This document shows positions 1 to 10,053 of a stretch of 64,000 nucleotides of DNA, one piece after another. The position numbers and the translations under genes were made by a program. The notes under the pieces were generated by a model that made no database searches, was not told the origin of the DNA, and saw only the letters and a list, made by a program, of their open reading frames with translations. How positions within the stretch are numbered: the stretch's first letter is position 1; each line of letters opens with the position of its first letter. The DNA comes from Cyclaneusma minus (Eukaryota > Ascomycota > Leotiomycetes > Marthamycetales > Marthamycetaceae): positions 620,001 to 684,000 of the forward strand of contig JAKZHN010000008.1 in the NCBI GenBank assembly GCA_037179335.1, read 5' to 3'.

Positions 1-1740
1 CCAAAAAATCACCCCGGATTCTATGAATCATGGGCAAAATGAGAGCAAGAACTGCGCCCCAGGAGCACCATATGCCGAGCTTTCAATTTCATGTGATCTG
101 TGAGATGAGATCACGACATAAGGAACCAGGAAGGTTCATCGTGCCGTTTGAGGGTCAAAGCCAAGAGATTGATCCGAATTATCAGATTATCAAAAGTGGA
201 GTTTGTGCATATGGGCAGACTTGCGGCTCAACTTTCAACCCTGCGCCGAAAGTTCCAGAACGACCAGTCCTCACAGCTGGTGTCAACTTGGACTCGATTG
301 AGTCTCTTCTGTCTCTCATATGCGCTCATAGTGGAATGATTCAGCACTTTTACGAGACACATCGGAGAAAACAACTGGTATTTTCAAGAGCCATTGCCTT
401 TGCTCACCTTCGGCCTTCGCTCACAAATCCGATTGCAGAATCCTTATATGTACATGCCCTAACCTTTCAGCAAACCGAGGTGGCAGAACTGATCTGAAAT
501 CTGACTTATGAGATGGATAGTGTTTAAAAGACCCTATGTTGGGGCTGGGCCATTGAAGCTCACTTATATGATTATTGCCTGGGACGGTGCCATATATGTG
601 CCTTACGCATTGACGGATCTTCAACCTTGCCGCCCAGTGCCGGTACCCCTGCTGATAGCTCTGAGTCTGGACTCCAGGAGTACATGCACGACTGGTAATT
701 ATTGCCGAGTCAAGTTTTCCTCAACCCAGCTGCCTGATCGAGTACTAGGCTGATCTTCTGATACAACTGTGTTTTCTTTGTTTATGAAAAGTGTGTCATT
801 GTTCTCAAAACCACCTGACTGTGGCTTCGATGTTCAATGGCCTTCCTCGAACTTCATGGTTCGAGTTCCCCCAAGCAAAAGCACATCACATGTGGTCTAG
901 AGCTTACGGCTTCCAAGACCGTAGCTCGATAAGCATGCAAAAATAGTTTGCCGAGCGCCGCGGTGCAGCGTATACCATGTAGGTGGACCTTGCTAATGAT
1001 CTTCGGGTGATCAGACATATTCCATGTTCTTTAGGTTGCCGCGCATCCGTTTTTCAAACGGCTGGAACTAAAGGACACTATCAGGGACACGTGGTAGTTA
1101 GGGGACACAACACAAGCCGCTAACGAATGGGGTAGTGATATTGACATACTGCTCCCCTGTGAGCTTCCCATTGTCTCACTGAAGCCCCATCAAGTTCTGA
1201 CCCCCCTATTATTTTGTCTTTGTAGTGGCATTGTTCTCAAAGGAATATGAGAACAACAGCCGAATAAGCTAACAATGTCCTTGTTCGCACTTCATTCGCA
1301 TTATCAATTCGCTGCTCGGGGTTCGTTGTAGCATCCAAAAGCCACAAAAAAAAACAAGCCAATCTATCAACATAGAAACAGCTTGAGATGGTGTGTGGTA
1401 AGCTGGTTGTCCACAAATCACGACATCGAACACTGGAGAAACGTCGAGGAAGTCAGGTCCGGAAAAGTCGAACGACACGGCATGTTGCTTTGAAGATTTG
1501 GACAAAGGCGATGAATGTTGGTGATAGTCCGAGAGGCGCAGAATCGACAGAGAGTATCCCAATCGTGAAACCGACTAATTCCTTTGCAGACTCTGTCTCG
1601 TGGTGTAGAGTGTTTCGTTGCAAGCAACTCGAATTTCCCAGAAGAGAACAAGATGGGAACAGCAGTCGAAAACAAATCACAATGGCATTGTTTGAACAAT
1701 CCATATCCAGCTCTGAACAACGCTTCTCCTGGAGTTTCCC
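1..1740. other. gene-free stretch
   Basis: I see no convincing gene. The longest open frames (up to about 155 codons) show no recognisable motif, overlap one another on both strands and lack plausible promoter or splice context. Confidence 0.5.
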
Positions 1741-1744
1741 TTTC

Positions 1745-1753
1745 ACTATAAAA
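1745..1753 (+). promoter_or_regulatory. TATA box of the 151-aa orphan gene
   Basis: The sequence CTATAAAAG lies about 190 bp upstream of the ATG at 1942. It is followed by a pyrimidine- and C/A-rich leader of the kind seen in fungal 5' UTRs. This supports transcription of the short downstream frame. Confidence 0.55.
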
Positions 1754-1801
1754 GCATCATCTACCTTGTTGTTCCCTTTTTCTTTCGGCAGCCCACAAGC
1801 T

Positions 1802-1851
1802 CTCATTCACTGACAACCTCTCGTTCACTGACAGCTTTTCGCTTACTGACA
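1802..1851 (+). repeat. triplicated short repeat in the leader
   Basis: Three near-identical copies of a roughly 18-bp unit with core TTCACTGACA (third copy CTTACTGACA) lie in tandem between the TATA box and the start codon. They probably sit inside the 5' untranslated leader. Confidence 0.7.
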
Positions 1852-1941
1852 GACAAACCCACGCAGCCTCAAGACCCCCCAAGCAACCCCAAGATTCTCC
1901 ACCAGCAGACAACCCCAAGTCCTCCTCTCCAACCGCCCACG

Positions 1942-2397
1942 ATGGCTCACTCAAAAGCATCGTGCAAGCCGTGCAAGCGCACCTACGTCACCCACCTCTG
2001 CAACAGCACCACCTTCACGATTCGTGACAGATGTGTGCACGTTCGGAGAGGCGTAGAGTGCCCCGACTCCGCATTCCTCAGTATCTCCGCGACAGACTTC
2101 GCTATAGCCAGCAACTTTGCCCTGCAGGGTACAGTTCGGCTTGGCTGTGTCAAGTGTCGCGCTACTGAAGAACGCTGGAGCCAGGAGGCTGAGGAGAGAG
2201 ACGAGGCGGAGCTGGTCGAGATGATCAGGGTGGCGGAAGAGAGGCTGGCGAGGGAGAGGGAGGACAGGCGGAGGTGGAAGTTTCCATTCGCTGCGCTCGC
2301 TGGCTGGAAGCTGCCTTGGACTAGTAAGGAGAAGGTCCTCACCGGGGATGTTGGGCAAGTTCCCAAACCCCCGGTGAGAGACTTCTCTGGTGTCTGA
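1942..2397 (+). CDS. hypothetical small cysteine-containing protein
   Basis: This single-exon frame encodes 151 aa and I do not recognise a family. The N-terminal 75 residues contain spaced cysteine pairs (CKPC near residue 8, a lone C near 20, another near 31 and 40, and CVKC near 71), which could bind metal or form disulfides. A strongly charged, probably helical Glu/Arg-rich segment covers about residues 75-108, and a Trp/Pro/Lys-rich tail follows. There is no signal peptide. A TATA box and a repeat-bearing leader lie upstream, which is the main reason to accept the gene. Overlapping minus-strand frames are longer but have no comparable context. It may be a lineage-specific gene. Confidence 0.5.
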   Translation: MAHSKASCKPCKRTYVTHLCNSTTFTIRDRCVHVRRGVECPDSAFLSISATDFAIASNFALQGTVRLGCVKCRATEERWSQEAEERDEAELVEMIRVAEERLAREREDRRRWKFPFAALAGWKLPWTSKEKVLTGDVGQVPKPPVRDFSGV

Positions 2398-4011
2398 GGC
2401 GATGAAAGGCTGAGGGCGGGCCACAGAGATAGAACTTTCAAGCTGCCACTGAGACCTTTTGACCCGGTAATAGGGGATAGGGGCGAGGCGGCAGCTTGAC
2501 TGTTCACGGATGGGGCGGTTTATCGGACCGCCCTTGAGTTGCTGCGGCGCGCATGCGTGACCGTGGCGTGTCTCTCGTCCTACTTTGGAATTATTCCATG
2601 ATCTGAAAGTGATGATGAAGTAGAAATAATCGGGAGTAAGCGTATATACCGGAATGAGTAACAACACACAACCTAAGTCACATTTTATCAACTGTTATCC
2701 CTTTCCTTTGTTTCAACAGTCTCATTTGTCTTTGCATTCTTTCATATGACATGATCATTTTATTTGGTCACATCTCAAAGAGCTCGGATGTTTCATTTGT
2801 CACTTCTTATCATAAATATCAAGCAGTTTCCTAAACCTATGAGAAACTCAAACTCCAATTCCGAAGCTTCTTTCCCTACAAGAAATTATGGAAGTGACTG
2901 TACTTCGAAACGCGAAGGAAACCTGGGTAGTCCCCATTTCTAAGTCTCCGCCGAATACGAAACAGCAAATAATTTCCTGGACACCTTTCGGTGTATGTTG
3001 TGTTCCCGTTGCTCTACTCTGACAAAATCAAGTCGTACTTGTCCTCTCCTTTGCTTACTGCATATGCTGTACCCTACCCTTTGGGTCTGGTCCCGAGCTT
3101 TTGGGGGCGATATGCAATACGAGGGCGGCTAACAACTCCAAGGGAAAACTCCAATATCATGAACCATTGGTCTTCAAGTGAGTGCTCTGCCTTCGGGCCG
3201 GCCCGGTTCAAATACCCAAGTCTCTTTCACTACCACCCAATTGCATTTCTTCTGCGTGACGTTGCTCAAGCTGTCCGGATATCGGAATCAACGACGAGTA
3301 ATAGACATGCCCATCGCCAAGATGGCGGTACATATGCACATATGAAAGATATCGTAAGTCAAAGCGATATGCGACTTACTGGTGGTACCATGCAGTTTAT
3401 CTTCAGACTTCATGTGCATCATCGAGGACCCTGTTCATTCCTTCACACGGGCAGGGACAGCAAGAGACCCCCGCTTTCTTGGAAAGCCTGCAGTGCCAAT
3501 CATTCAGCCCTAAAGACGATCGACGCAGATTCGCTGCTCACATGTGCTGCAACACTACTGCATTTCCAAGGAAAGAAAGCTGCAGCACATGGCGGCTTCT
3601 TAGCGCCTTGCTGCACGCCGGGTCGTTCAAAAGCCTCGAAGGACTCTCTTCAAGTACACCAACCACATGGGTGATCGCTACTATGGCTGTTCTGCACCAG
3701 GGAGAGATTCATGATCACTTCAATATTCGTCGTCGATGCTCAGCTGTGGACACTGCATACAGAATGCGCCTTTTGGTTGTCGAGGACTAAGCCGCGTTGA
3801 CATGTTCATGTCTGGTAGGACGAAACCTTATCAGGACCTAAATGCCAAATTGAAGTGACGAGCGAGGCACTCTCAACGTGAATGGCCTTGTCCCGTCAAT
3901 TCTGGACTTGATATCGTATTTTTCACTTTGAAAACCCTCTGGGTACGGGTAGAGTACCTTATGGGAGTTATGCGGTTCAGCCCAACCGCAATACAGCGGC
4001 CCTGGTACGGC
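2398..4011. other. gene-free stretch
   Basis: A 227-codon plus-strand open frame from 2991 has no domain, no promoter context and irregular composition, so I do not call it. Nothing else is evident. Confidence 0.45.
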
Positions 4012-4424
4012 ACCAGGGTTGCGCAACCTTGATGCCGTTTTGGGACGGTTGCAGGGTTGCAGGTCTTAATAAAGAAATTAGCAATTTTTAATATATTAGA
4101 AATTATTTTATTAAATTATTTAATTATAATAAAAATAATAATGCATTATTCTATTTAAAAATATATTTATTTATATTTAAATTAAAAAAAAGAAAAACAG
4201 CCTTTATATTATAAAGTCGGAATTTTACTTTCTTGGCATTAATTATACTATGCTGGCCACATAGCTCAATTGGAATAGCTGCTGCTTGAATTTTTTTTTA
4301 AAAAAAAACAACAGGTCGCCAGTTCGAGTGAGAATGGAACCAGGTTTTTTGCATTTAAAATTGAAAACCCTGTAACCCTGTCACCGTTGTAAAACGGCAT
4401 CAAGGTTGCGCAACCCTGTAACGG
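4012..4424. mobile_element. MITE/SINE-like element with terminal inverted repeats
   Basis: A segment at 4012-4058 recurs in inverted orientation at 4366-4420. The two share the 20-bp core GGGTTGCGCAACCTTGATGC and continue with CCGTTTT and an imperfect CGG match. Between them lie about 170 bp of almost pure A/T (about 4060-4230) and a tRNA-like segment. No open frame of use is inside, so this would be non-autonomous. The AT-rich core may be a RIP product or a low-complexity tail. Target-site duplications are not evident by eye. Confidence 0.6.
4255..4342 (+). repeat. tRNA-derived segment (SINE head or tRNA pseudogene)
   Basis: The segment contains TAGCTCAATTGG, a good match to the polymerase III A box, and AGTTCGAGT, a B-box-like T loop, at tRNA-like spacing. 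A run of T followed by a run of A fills the anticodon region. The T stem does not pair and the acceptor ends do not match, so this is not a functional tRNA. Its place between the inverted repeats suggests it is part of the element. Confidence 0.5.
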
Positions 4425-4467
4425 TATCCAAATCCGATCTCGCCCAGGAGCGGTTACTAACTTTTTT

Positions 4468-4483
4468 ACCGTTTTAAAACGGT
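4468..4483. repeat. perfect 16-bp palindrome
   Basis: ACCGTTTTAAAACGGT is a perfect palindrome lying just outside the right inverted repeat. It echoes the CCGTTTT and AAAACGG strings found within both repeats. Confidence 0.7.
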
Positions 4484-4484
4484 T

Positions 4485-5211
4485 GGGCCATCTTGCGCAT
4501 GTCCCGTAAGGTAACAAGTAACTCGAACAATCCGACTTCGGTGTGCTCGGGTCAGCCTTGCTGAAAAGGTAATGCAAGAAGCCGTTGCTTGCAGAAATGT
4601 CTCGCGATATCAGGATGCCGCCATGCCACAAAATGGCTGATGCTGTGTTCAAGATATGCGGCCGGCGACGGTAAGGTAACTTGGGCGATATCGTTGGTCA
4701 CGAAGCACACTAGCTGAAGCCAACATCATACCTCCGCATCCTGGTAGGTAGTTCCTGTTTTCTTCTGTTTCCAACCTTACTTTCTCTACATCACCGGCGA
4801 TCCTGTATTCATATCGTGTTAGTGCACATGTTGTGCTTCACTTCTCTCGAGTTTCATCTGAAGGATCAACATCCCAGGGAGGTTCCTCAAGAGAGAAAGG
4901 AGCCCTAGAGTTATCACATATCAAATGAAGGGCTAGTAGTAGCCTTGTCTGGAACTCGTGTTCGGCGCTTAGTTCCCCGTGTCAAACCTCAGTCTTCATC
5001 GCTAGGATGGCCCGCCATGTCAAAGACGCCCTGCGGCAACAATGGCATATAAACATCTGCTACATCGATCGTTGTTTGATGGGTGTCTCTTTAATTCACG
5101 AAAGAGCTGTCATTTCACGTTCTTTTCATCGTTCTACCATTGAGCTTTCAATCTGCCATTGAGCTTTCAACTGCCATACATCCCTGCTTCCAGTTACCTA
5201 GACTCTCAAAT
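4485..5211. promoter_or_regulatory. upstream region of the multicopper oxidase
   Basis: No gene is seen. A TATA-like CATATAAAC occurs near 5047-5055, about 160 bp before the start codon. A short direct duplication (CCATTGAGCTTTCAA, twice) lies at about 5138-5170 in the presumed leader. Confidence 0.45.
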
Positions 5212-7032
5212 ATGTCAATCCTTCTATTTTTCTTCGGCTTGTTGGCATTTTCCACGGCTGCCACGGTCACCTATGATTGGAACATCACGTGGGTGAACGC
5301 AGCCCCAGACGGCTTTTCTCGTCCAGTCATTGGAATCAACGGGCAATGGCCATGTCCGTCCATAGAAGCAAACCTGAATGATCAAGTCGTCATCAACCTG
5401 AACAACCAGCTTGTAAATGAGAGTACTAGCCTTCATTTCCATGGAATCAGTCAGTCTGGGTCACCTCAGATGGATGGTCCTTCTGCTGTTTCGCAGTGTC
5501 CTGTTCCCCCGGGTTCTAGCTTTACCTACACGTTCACGGTTCGTCTTCCCTCCTATCTAATGACGAAAATTTTGTTTGGGTGATGCTAAGACGTGGCAGG
5601 TTGATACTCCTGGAACATACTGGTACCATTCACATAACATGGGTCAATATCCAGATGGCTTGCGAGGTCCCCTGATCGTATATGATCCCAACAACCCTTA
5701 TTCTGGTGCATGGGATGAAGAGATTGTACTTTCAGTTACCGACTGGTATCATGACCAAGCACCGACCCTGATCCAAAACATGCTTGTCACCAGCAATCCT
5801 GATGACGTACCTCCAATCCCCGTGACCGGGCTCTTAAATGAATCATCAACTGCGACTCTCAACTTCTCGCCTGGGAAGAGCTACCTGATACGAGTTATTA
5901 GCTTCGCAGCTTTTGCCTCCGTGTTTATGGAGTTTGATAGCCACACCATGACGATCGTCGAATTGGACGGAGTATATTCGCAAATGTACAATGCCTCACA
6001 GATTCGAGTGGCACCGGCTCAGCGATATTCGTTCATTCTGACTGCGAAAAACAGTGACACCCAGAACTACGCCTTCATCGCAGCCCTTGATATCAACGCA
6101 GACTATACAGCCGGTGGTGCCGCATACCCCTTTAATACCACAGGCCTAATTTCCTACAACTCAGCCAATCCGTCGCCAACGCCCCTTTCCATCGCATCCT
6201 GGGATCCAGTGAATGACATCGACATGACTCCATATGACAACGAAGCCATCCTCCCAGACGCAGACCAGACTTTGGTCATGAATTTTACTTTCGGCCTCGA
6301 CAACATCGGCATTCCACGCGCATTCATCAACAACGTAACCTACGTATCCCAGAACGTCCCCTCCCTCTACACCGCCCTCACAACCGGCTCCTCCGCCACC
6401 AACCCCATCATCTACGGCCAAGTCAACCCTTTCGTCATCTCCAGCGGCCAAATAATCGATATCGTCCTCAACAACTTCGACAGCGCAATCCACCCTTTCC
6501 ATCTCCACGGTCACGATATCCAGCTCCTAGCAAAAGCTCCCTCAAACTCTGGGCCCTTTGCAGGCGACACAACAGGGTTTCCGCAGATACCTATGCGCAG
6601 AGATACGCTGAGTGCGTTTGCGAATTCGCATATTGTCGTGAGATTCAAGGCTGATAATCCGGGTGTGTGGCTGTTTCACTGCCATATTGAGTGGCATGTA
6701 GAGATGGGGTTGACGGCGACGATTATTGAGTCGCCGACAGAGCTGCAAGGTGTTATTAGTATTGATGAGATGGCAAAGGATAATTGCGAGATTATGGGGA
6801 TGGGGATAGAGGGGAATGCGGCAGGGAACACGGTGAACTTGACCGATCTGACCGGGGCGAATACTCAGACTCCAAACCCTGATCCGGGGTAAGTATTTTT
6901 TTTGATTCTATGGCACGGGATGGACTTTTGTCGTGTTAGAGGTTGTGTGAGTGCTGATATGTGGACAGAGCGGTATATACCGGAAGCAATGCCGATACTT
7001 CTGCAGTAAAAGCCCGCTTTTTGAGATTATGA
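5212..7032 (+). CDS. secreted multicopper oxidase (laccase / Fet3-like)
   Basis: Three exons (5212-5538, 5600-6888, 6969-7032) encode 559 aa, the usual size for ascomycete laccases. A signal peptide of about 17 residues precedes the first cupredoxin domain. All four copper motifs are visible: HFHG and WYHSH in exon 1 and early exon 2, HPFHLHG, and HCHIEWHVEMGL near the C terminus, with Leu at the type-1 axial position. The enzyme would oxidise phenols or metal ions using O2, outside the cell. Intron 1 (61 bp) splits the Val-Asp before WYHSH. Intron 2 (80 bp, GTAAGT) removes a stop that would otherwise end the protein 20 residues early. No C-terminal membrane segment is seen, unlike the Fet3 permease partner. 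Upstream ATGs in the same frame would bury the signal peptide, so 5212 is preferred. Ferroxidase or ascorbate-oxidase activity remains possible. Confidence 0.93.
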
Positions 7033-7787
7033 GATAGCAGCAGCTCTCGGACGAACTCGATGGACCGGGTGGTTTCGACAAGTTCGATACATGCGGGAGA
7101 CTCACGCGTATCTCTTGAAGCTTACATAGGATACACAGTGGGCAGTCTGTTGGCTCTGTGTTTCTTCATGTTTGCTTTGTTGTAATTTGACCGATATAAA
7201 GCAATCGGCTTGGTTTGGGAGCTTTCTGGACGTACCTCTTGCCTTAAAGCCCTTCTTGGGTTATTTGTCTTACAAAATAAGCATCTGATTCAACAGCCGC
7301 TTTCTCACCACTTCCAAAGCTGTCGAGGGCGAAAGTTCTGTCGCTCTCGCACAAGCCTGTCGTCTCCCATGTATCCTGTCAGTGCTACAGAAGCTGTCGG
7401 GTATAGCTTCGTGTGACTCGCTTCCGCTTGGAATTTCTCCAAATCTTTTTGTTGCACATCGACGGTCTCCAGGGACTACCTTTCCCAGAAAAACTGCTTT
7501 TCTGCACCACGAGTGCAAATCAAGTCCGTTTCGAACGGTTTTAGTTGCACTGAATAGCTATTGAGCTTCACTTCAATACTATCCAGGTACTTTGTTCAAA
7601 ACTCAGCGTCGATGATAGCCTATGGCTTGAATGTGTAGGTTGGAAGTGGCGGTAGATATTGGCAGCGCGAGCTCCTGGCTCCCCAAGACTTACGCTGGCA
7701 AGTGGACTGCGCAGCTCCGTGTTGTGTCCAGCTGACAGCAAGATAGTCAAATCTGCCATCATTCATCTGCCTAGACTAGACGCGATA
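7033..7787. other. intergenic; one copy of the dispersed 17-bp motif
   Basis: There is no gene between the oxidase and the HET relic. A single reverse copy of the motif GTCGATGTGCAACAAAA lies at 7447-7463 (see the cluster at 26.3-27.2 kb). Confidence 0.5.
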
Positions 7788-10053
7788 TCAAACCAGCTCA
7801 AGCACCCGCAGCTCCTCCCTCACACCCCACACCGTACCTCTCTCCGTCTGGCCCATTCCCACCCTCTTGAACCATTTCTTCGCCACTTCGTCATCCCCAT
7901 CACTTTCCTTCTCCGCTCTTTTCATCAACAAAAACAACACAATCTCTCCAGTTTGACCTGGGATGCCGACCTCTCTAACCCTAAGCGCCCAAACCTCTTG
8001 CTCCTCATCCTTATCACACACATCTCCACTATCCAACGTTCCAACACCTACATGCCTTTCAATCTCATCATTCTCCGCATTTTCTGCTGTGTTATTCGCC
8101 GCGTGAACAGCCACTGCTAGCGCAGCTCCGTACTCTATTCTCACACGACTCAAATATCCCCTTAATTCCAGCACTTTCCCCTCACCGTCTTCATCCATGC
8201 CCAGAAACCGTGCAGCGCCTGCTCTATCTTCTTCATTATTTCTACCGCTAGGTAGTGGATTGAGCAGCTGCAAATCTTTCGAATGTTTATCATCCACTGT
8301 CTATGCCGGTGCAGGACGTGATGTGTTGTTACTTTGCGTCAGCAAATTGCTATACACAAACTTCCTGTGACTAGCCGCCCAAGACCAGCTAGGAAACTGC
8401 CTTTTTATTTGCGAAATGTCGTCTGCTGGTGCCGTTTTCCCCAGAGACTTCGGCAAATCCGGTGTTCTGTCTACCGATACACTAGTATCAACACGCCACA
8501 ACAACCCCTCCCCACACCTCTCTTCCCAAACCCCCCATCTATCCGTCCATCCATTCCTCTCAGCAAAAGCTCTCGCAACACCTGCTATGGCTGCAAGTCT
8601 ATCTGACTTCCTGGTAAGCGCTCGTTCTGTATAAACAGCGAGGACTTGATGCCCAAAGAGCAAGAAGCTGCTCAGGGCTGGAAGATTTTAGGTGATGGTA
8701 GAATATTGCATTTGCCAGGCTTGATGAGGAGGAGGTTTGTGCTGAGAACGGACCAGAGCTGCTTTCCCTCGCGGAATGAGAGAGACATGATCAAAGCAGA
8801 CCGTGGGAAGTGAAATGTAGCAGGCGCGGGGAGAGGAGATGTTCTTGGAATGCCCATGCTCGGCGGTTCTGGGGATGCTGTTAGTGATAGTAAAATGCTG
8901 GGAGTTGGACTAGTGGAAGCTTCGGAGGGAGGAATGAGGAATGAGGAAATGTACAAAGGCGACTTTTGAGAAGATGGCGTCCCGGCTTGGGTGTAGGGGG
9001 CGGACGTGTAGATTTGCGGGAGATGAGGGGAGTGGTGCTGTTAGGTGGACGGATTATGGCGTCACGGGGGGTGAGAAAGCCGGTCTGGCTGGAGGGGGAA
9101 GAGAGGGCGGAGATTGTGAGGAAGGCGTTTTGGTACACGGTACTCATCAATGAGGCTTCGTGTGTCCAGTCGCTTTCAGAATCTTGTAGGATGGAGAGCG
9201 CACCTATCCACAAATAGCGTATCTGCAGCTTCCTCGTCACGACAACAGCATCTTGAAAGCTCTTCGACAGACTTGCAAACGGTATCCGCTGTAAGAACTC
9301 AGCCAGATCCTCCCACGTCAGAAAACTCACCCCCTCCCTGTCACCCCAGCAATAGCTCAGCGCAACATACCTGCCCCTCGCACCCCTTTCCGGCTCCCAC
9401 AACACCTGTTCCTGACCGCCCACATCAAGCATCCTCGTCGGCAGCACATCTTCTTCGCCTTTGCTATTCCCATTACTATTCCCATTACCACACCCTGCAT
9501 GCTCCCCGACACAACTCGCCAGCCATTCCCTAATCAAGCCAACCCACGCATCCGACCCCGGATCCGACGCTACATCTTTTCCTTGAATCGAATCCGCCAC
9601 CATCGGCTTATCCCCAATAGCCCCCCTGCGTCTAAACAGCTCAAACCCCACCTCAAAGAATCCCAAATGGTACCAGAGCTCGGAAGTCGACGGCTTGAGT
9701 TTTAGCTTTGGTTCGTACCGTTCCAGCCAGAGCTGGACTTGGGATTCAGGGCGGGTTTTGAGAGCATGCTGGACGATGAAAACGCAGAGAGGACAACAGG
9801 CTTGCACAGAGGCGGCTAAAGAGGAGTGCTTGTGGTGCGGGAAGAATTGCGATTCGGCTTTGATGGTTGCAGAGTTGCTTAAGCGGACAGCGAGACACAG
9901 TGAACACAGACGACCCGGGAGACCGGGGGTGCTGGGCCGGGTAGGGGAAATTGGCAGGGCGGTCTGGGGGAGGGAGAAGGGGAGTGCCTGCTTGGCAGGT
10001 GCCAGACTAGGCGCACCGGTCGACACGCTGTAGGCAAAGGTGTTGAATGGCAC
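7788..10053 (-). pseudogene. HET-domain (heterokaryon incompatibility) gene, decayed
   Basis: Read from 10053 down, the frame encodes a Cys-rich N terminus and then a HET core with ALSYCWG and YLWIGALSILQDS. The family consensus of the latter is WIDALCIxQD, so Asp and Cys are replaced by Gly and Ser. A TAA at 8881-8883 interrupts the same frame just before RRAWAFQEHLLSPRLLHF, the conserved strand after the core. A TGA at 8791-8793 follows where Trp is expected (GLLWxC). The reading frame then shifts between about 8790 and 8690. The C-terminal half (VYTERALTRKSDRLAAIAG, PSWSWAA) runs to a TAG at 8301-8303 and continues in frame to 7788. All three stops are one C-to-T or G-to-A change from CAA, TGG and CAG. 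Intact HET proteins trigger cell death on allorecognition; this copy should not. Introns could explain the shift but not all the stops. Confidence 0.8.

Noticed and set aside
1951..2691. 246-codon minus-strand open frame
   Set aside because: It is antisense to the 151-aa gene with a better upstream context, and its translation has no recognisable domain.
2991..3674. 227-codon plus-strand open frame
   Set aside because: No motif, no promoter context, and composition unlike the supported genes.
8672..8956. Separate minus-strand frame within the HET region
   Set aside because: The conserved RAWAFQEHLLSPRLLHF block lies in the frame of the upstream HET core, so this frame is mostly an off-frame shadow.
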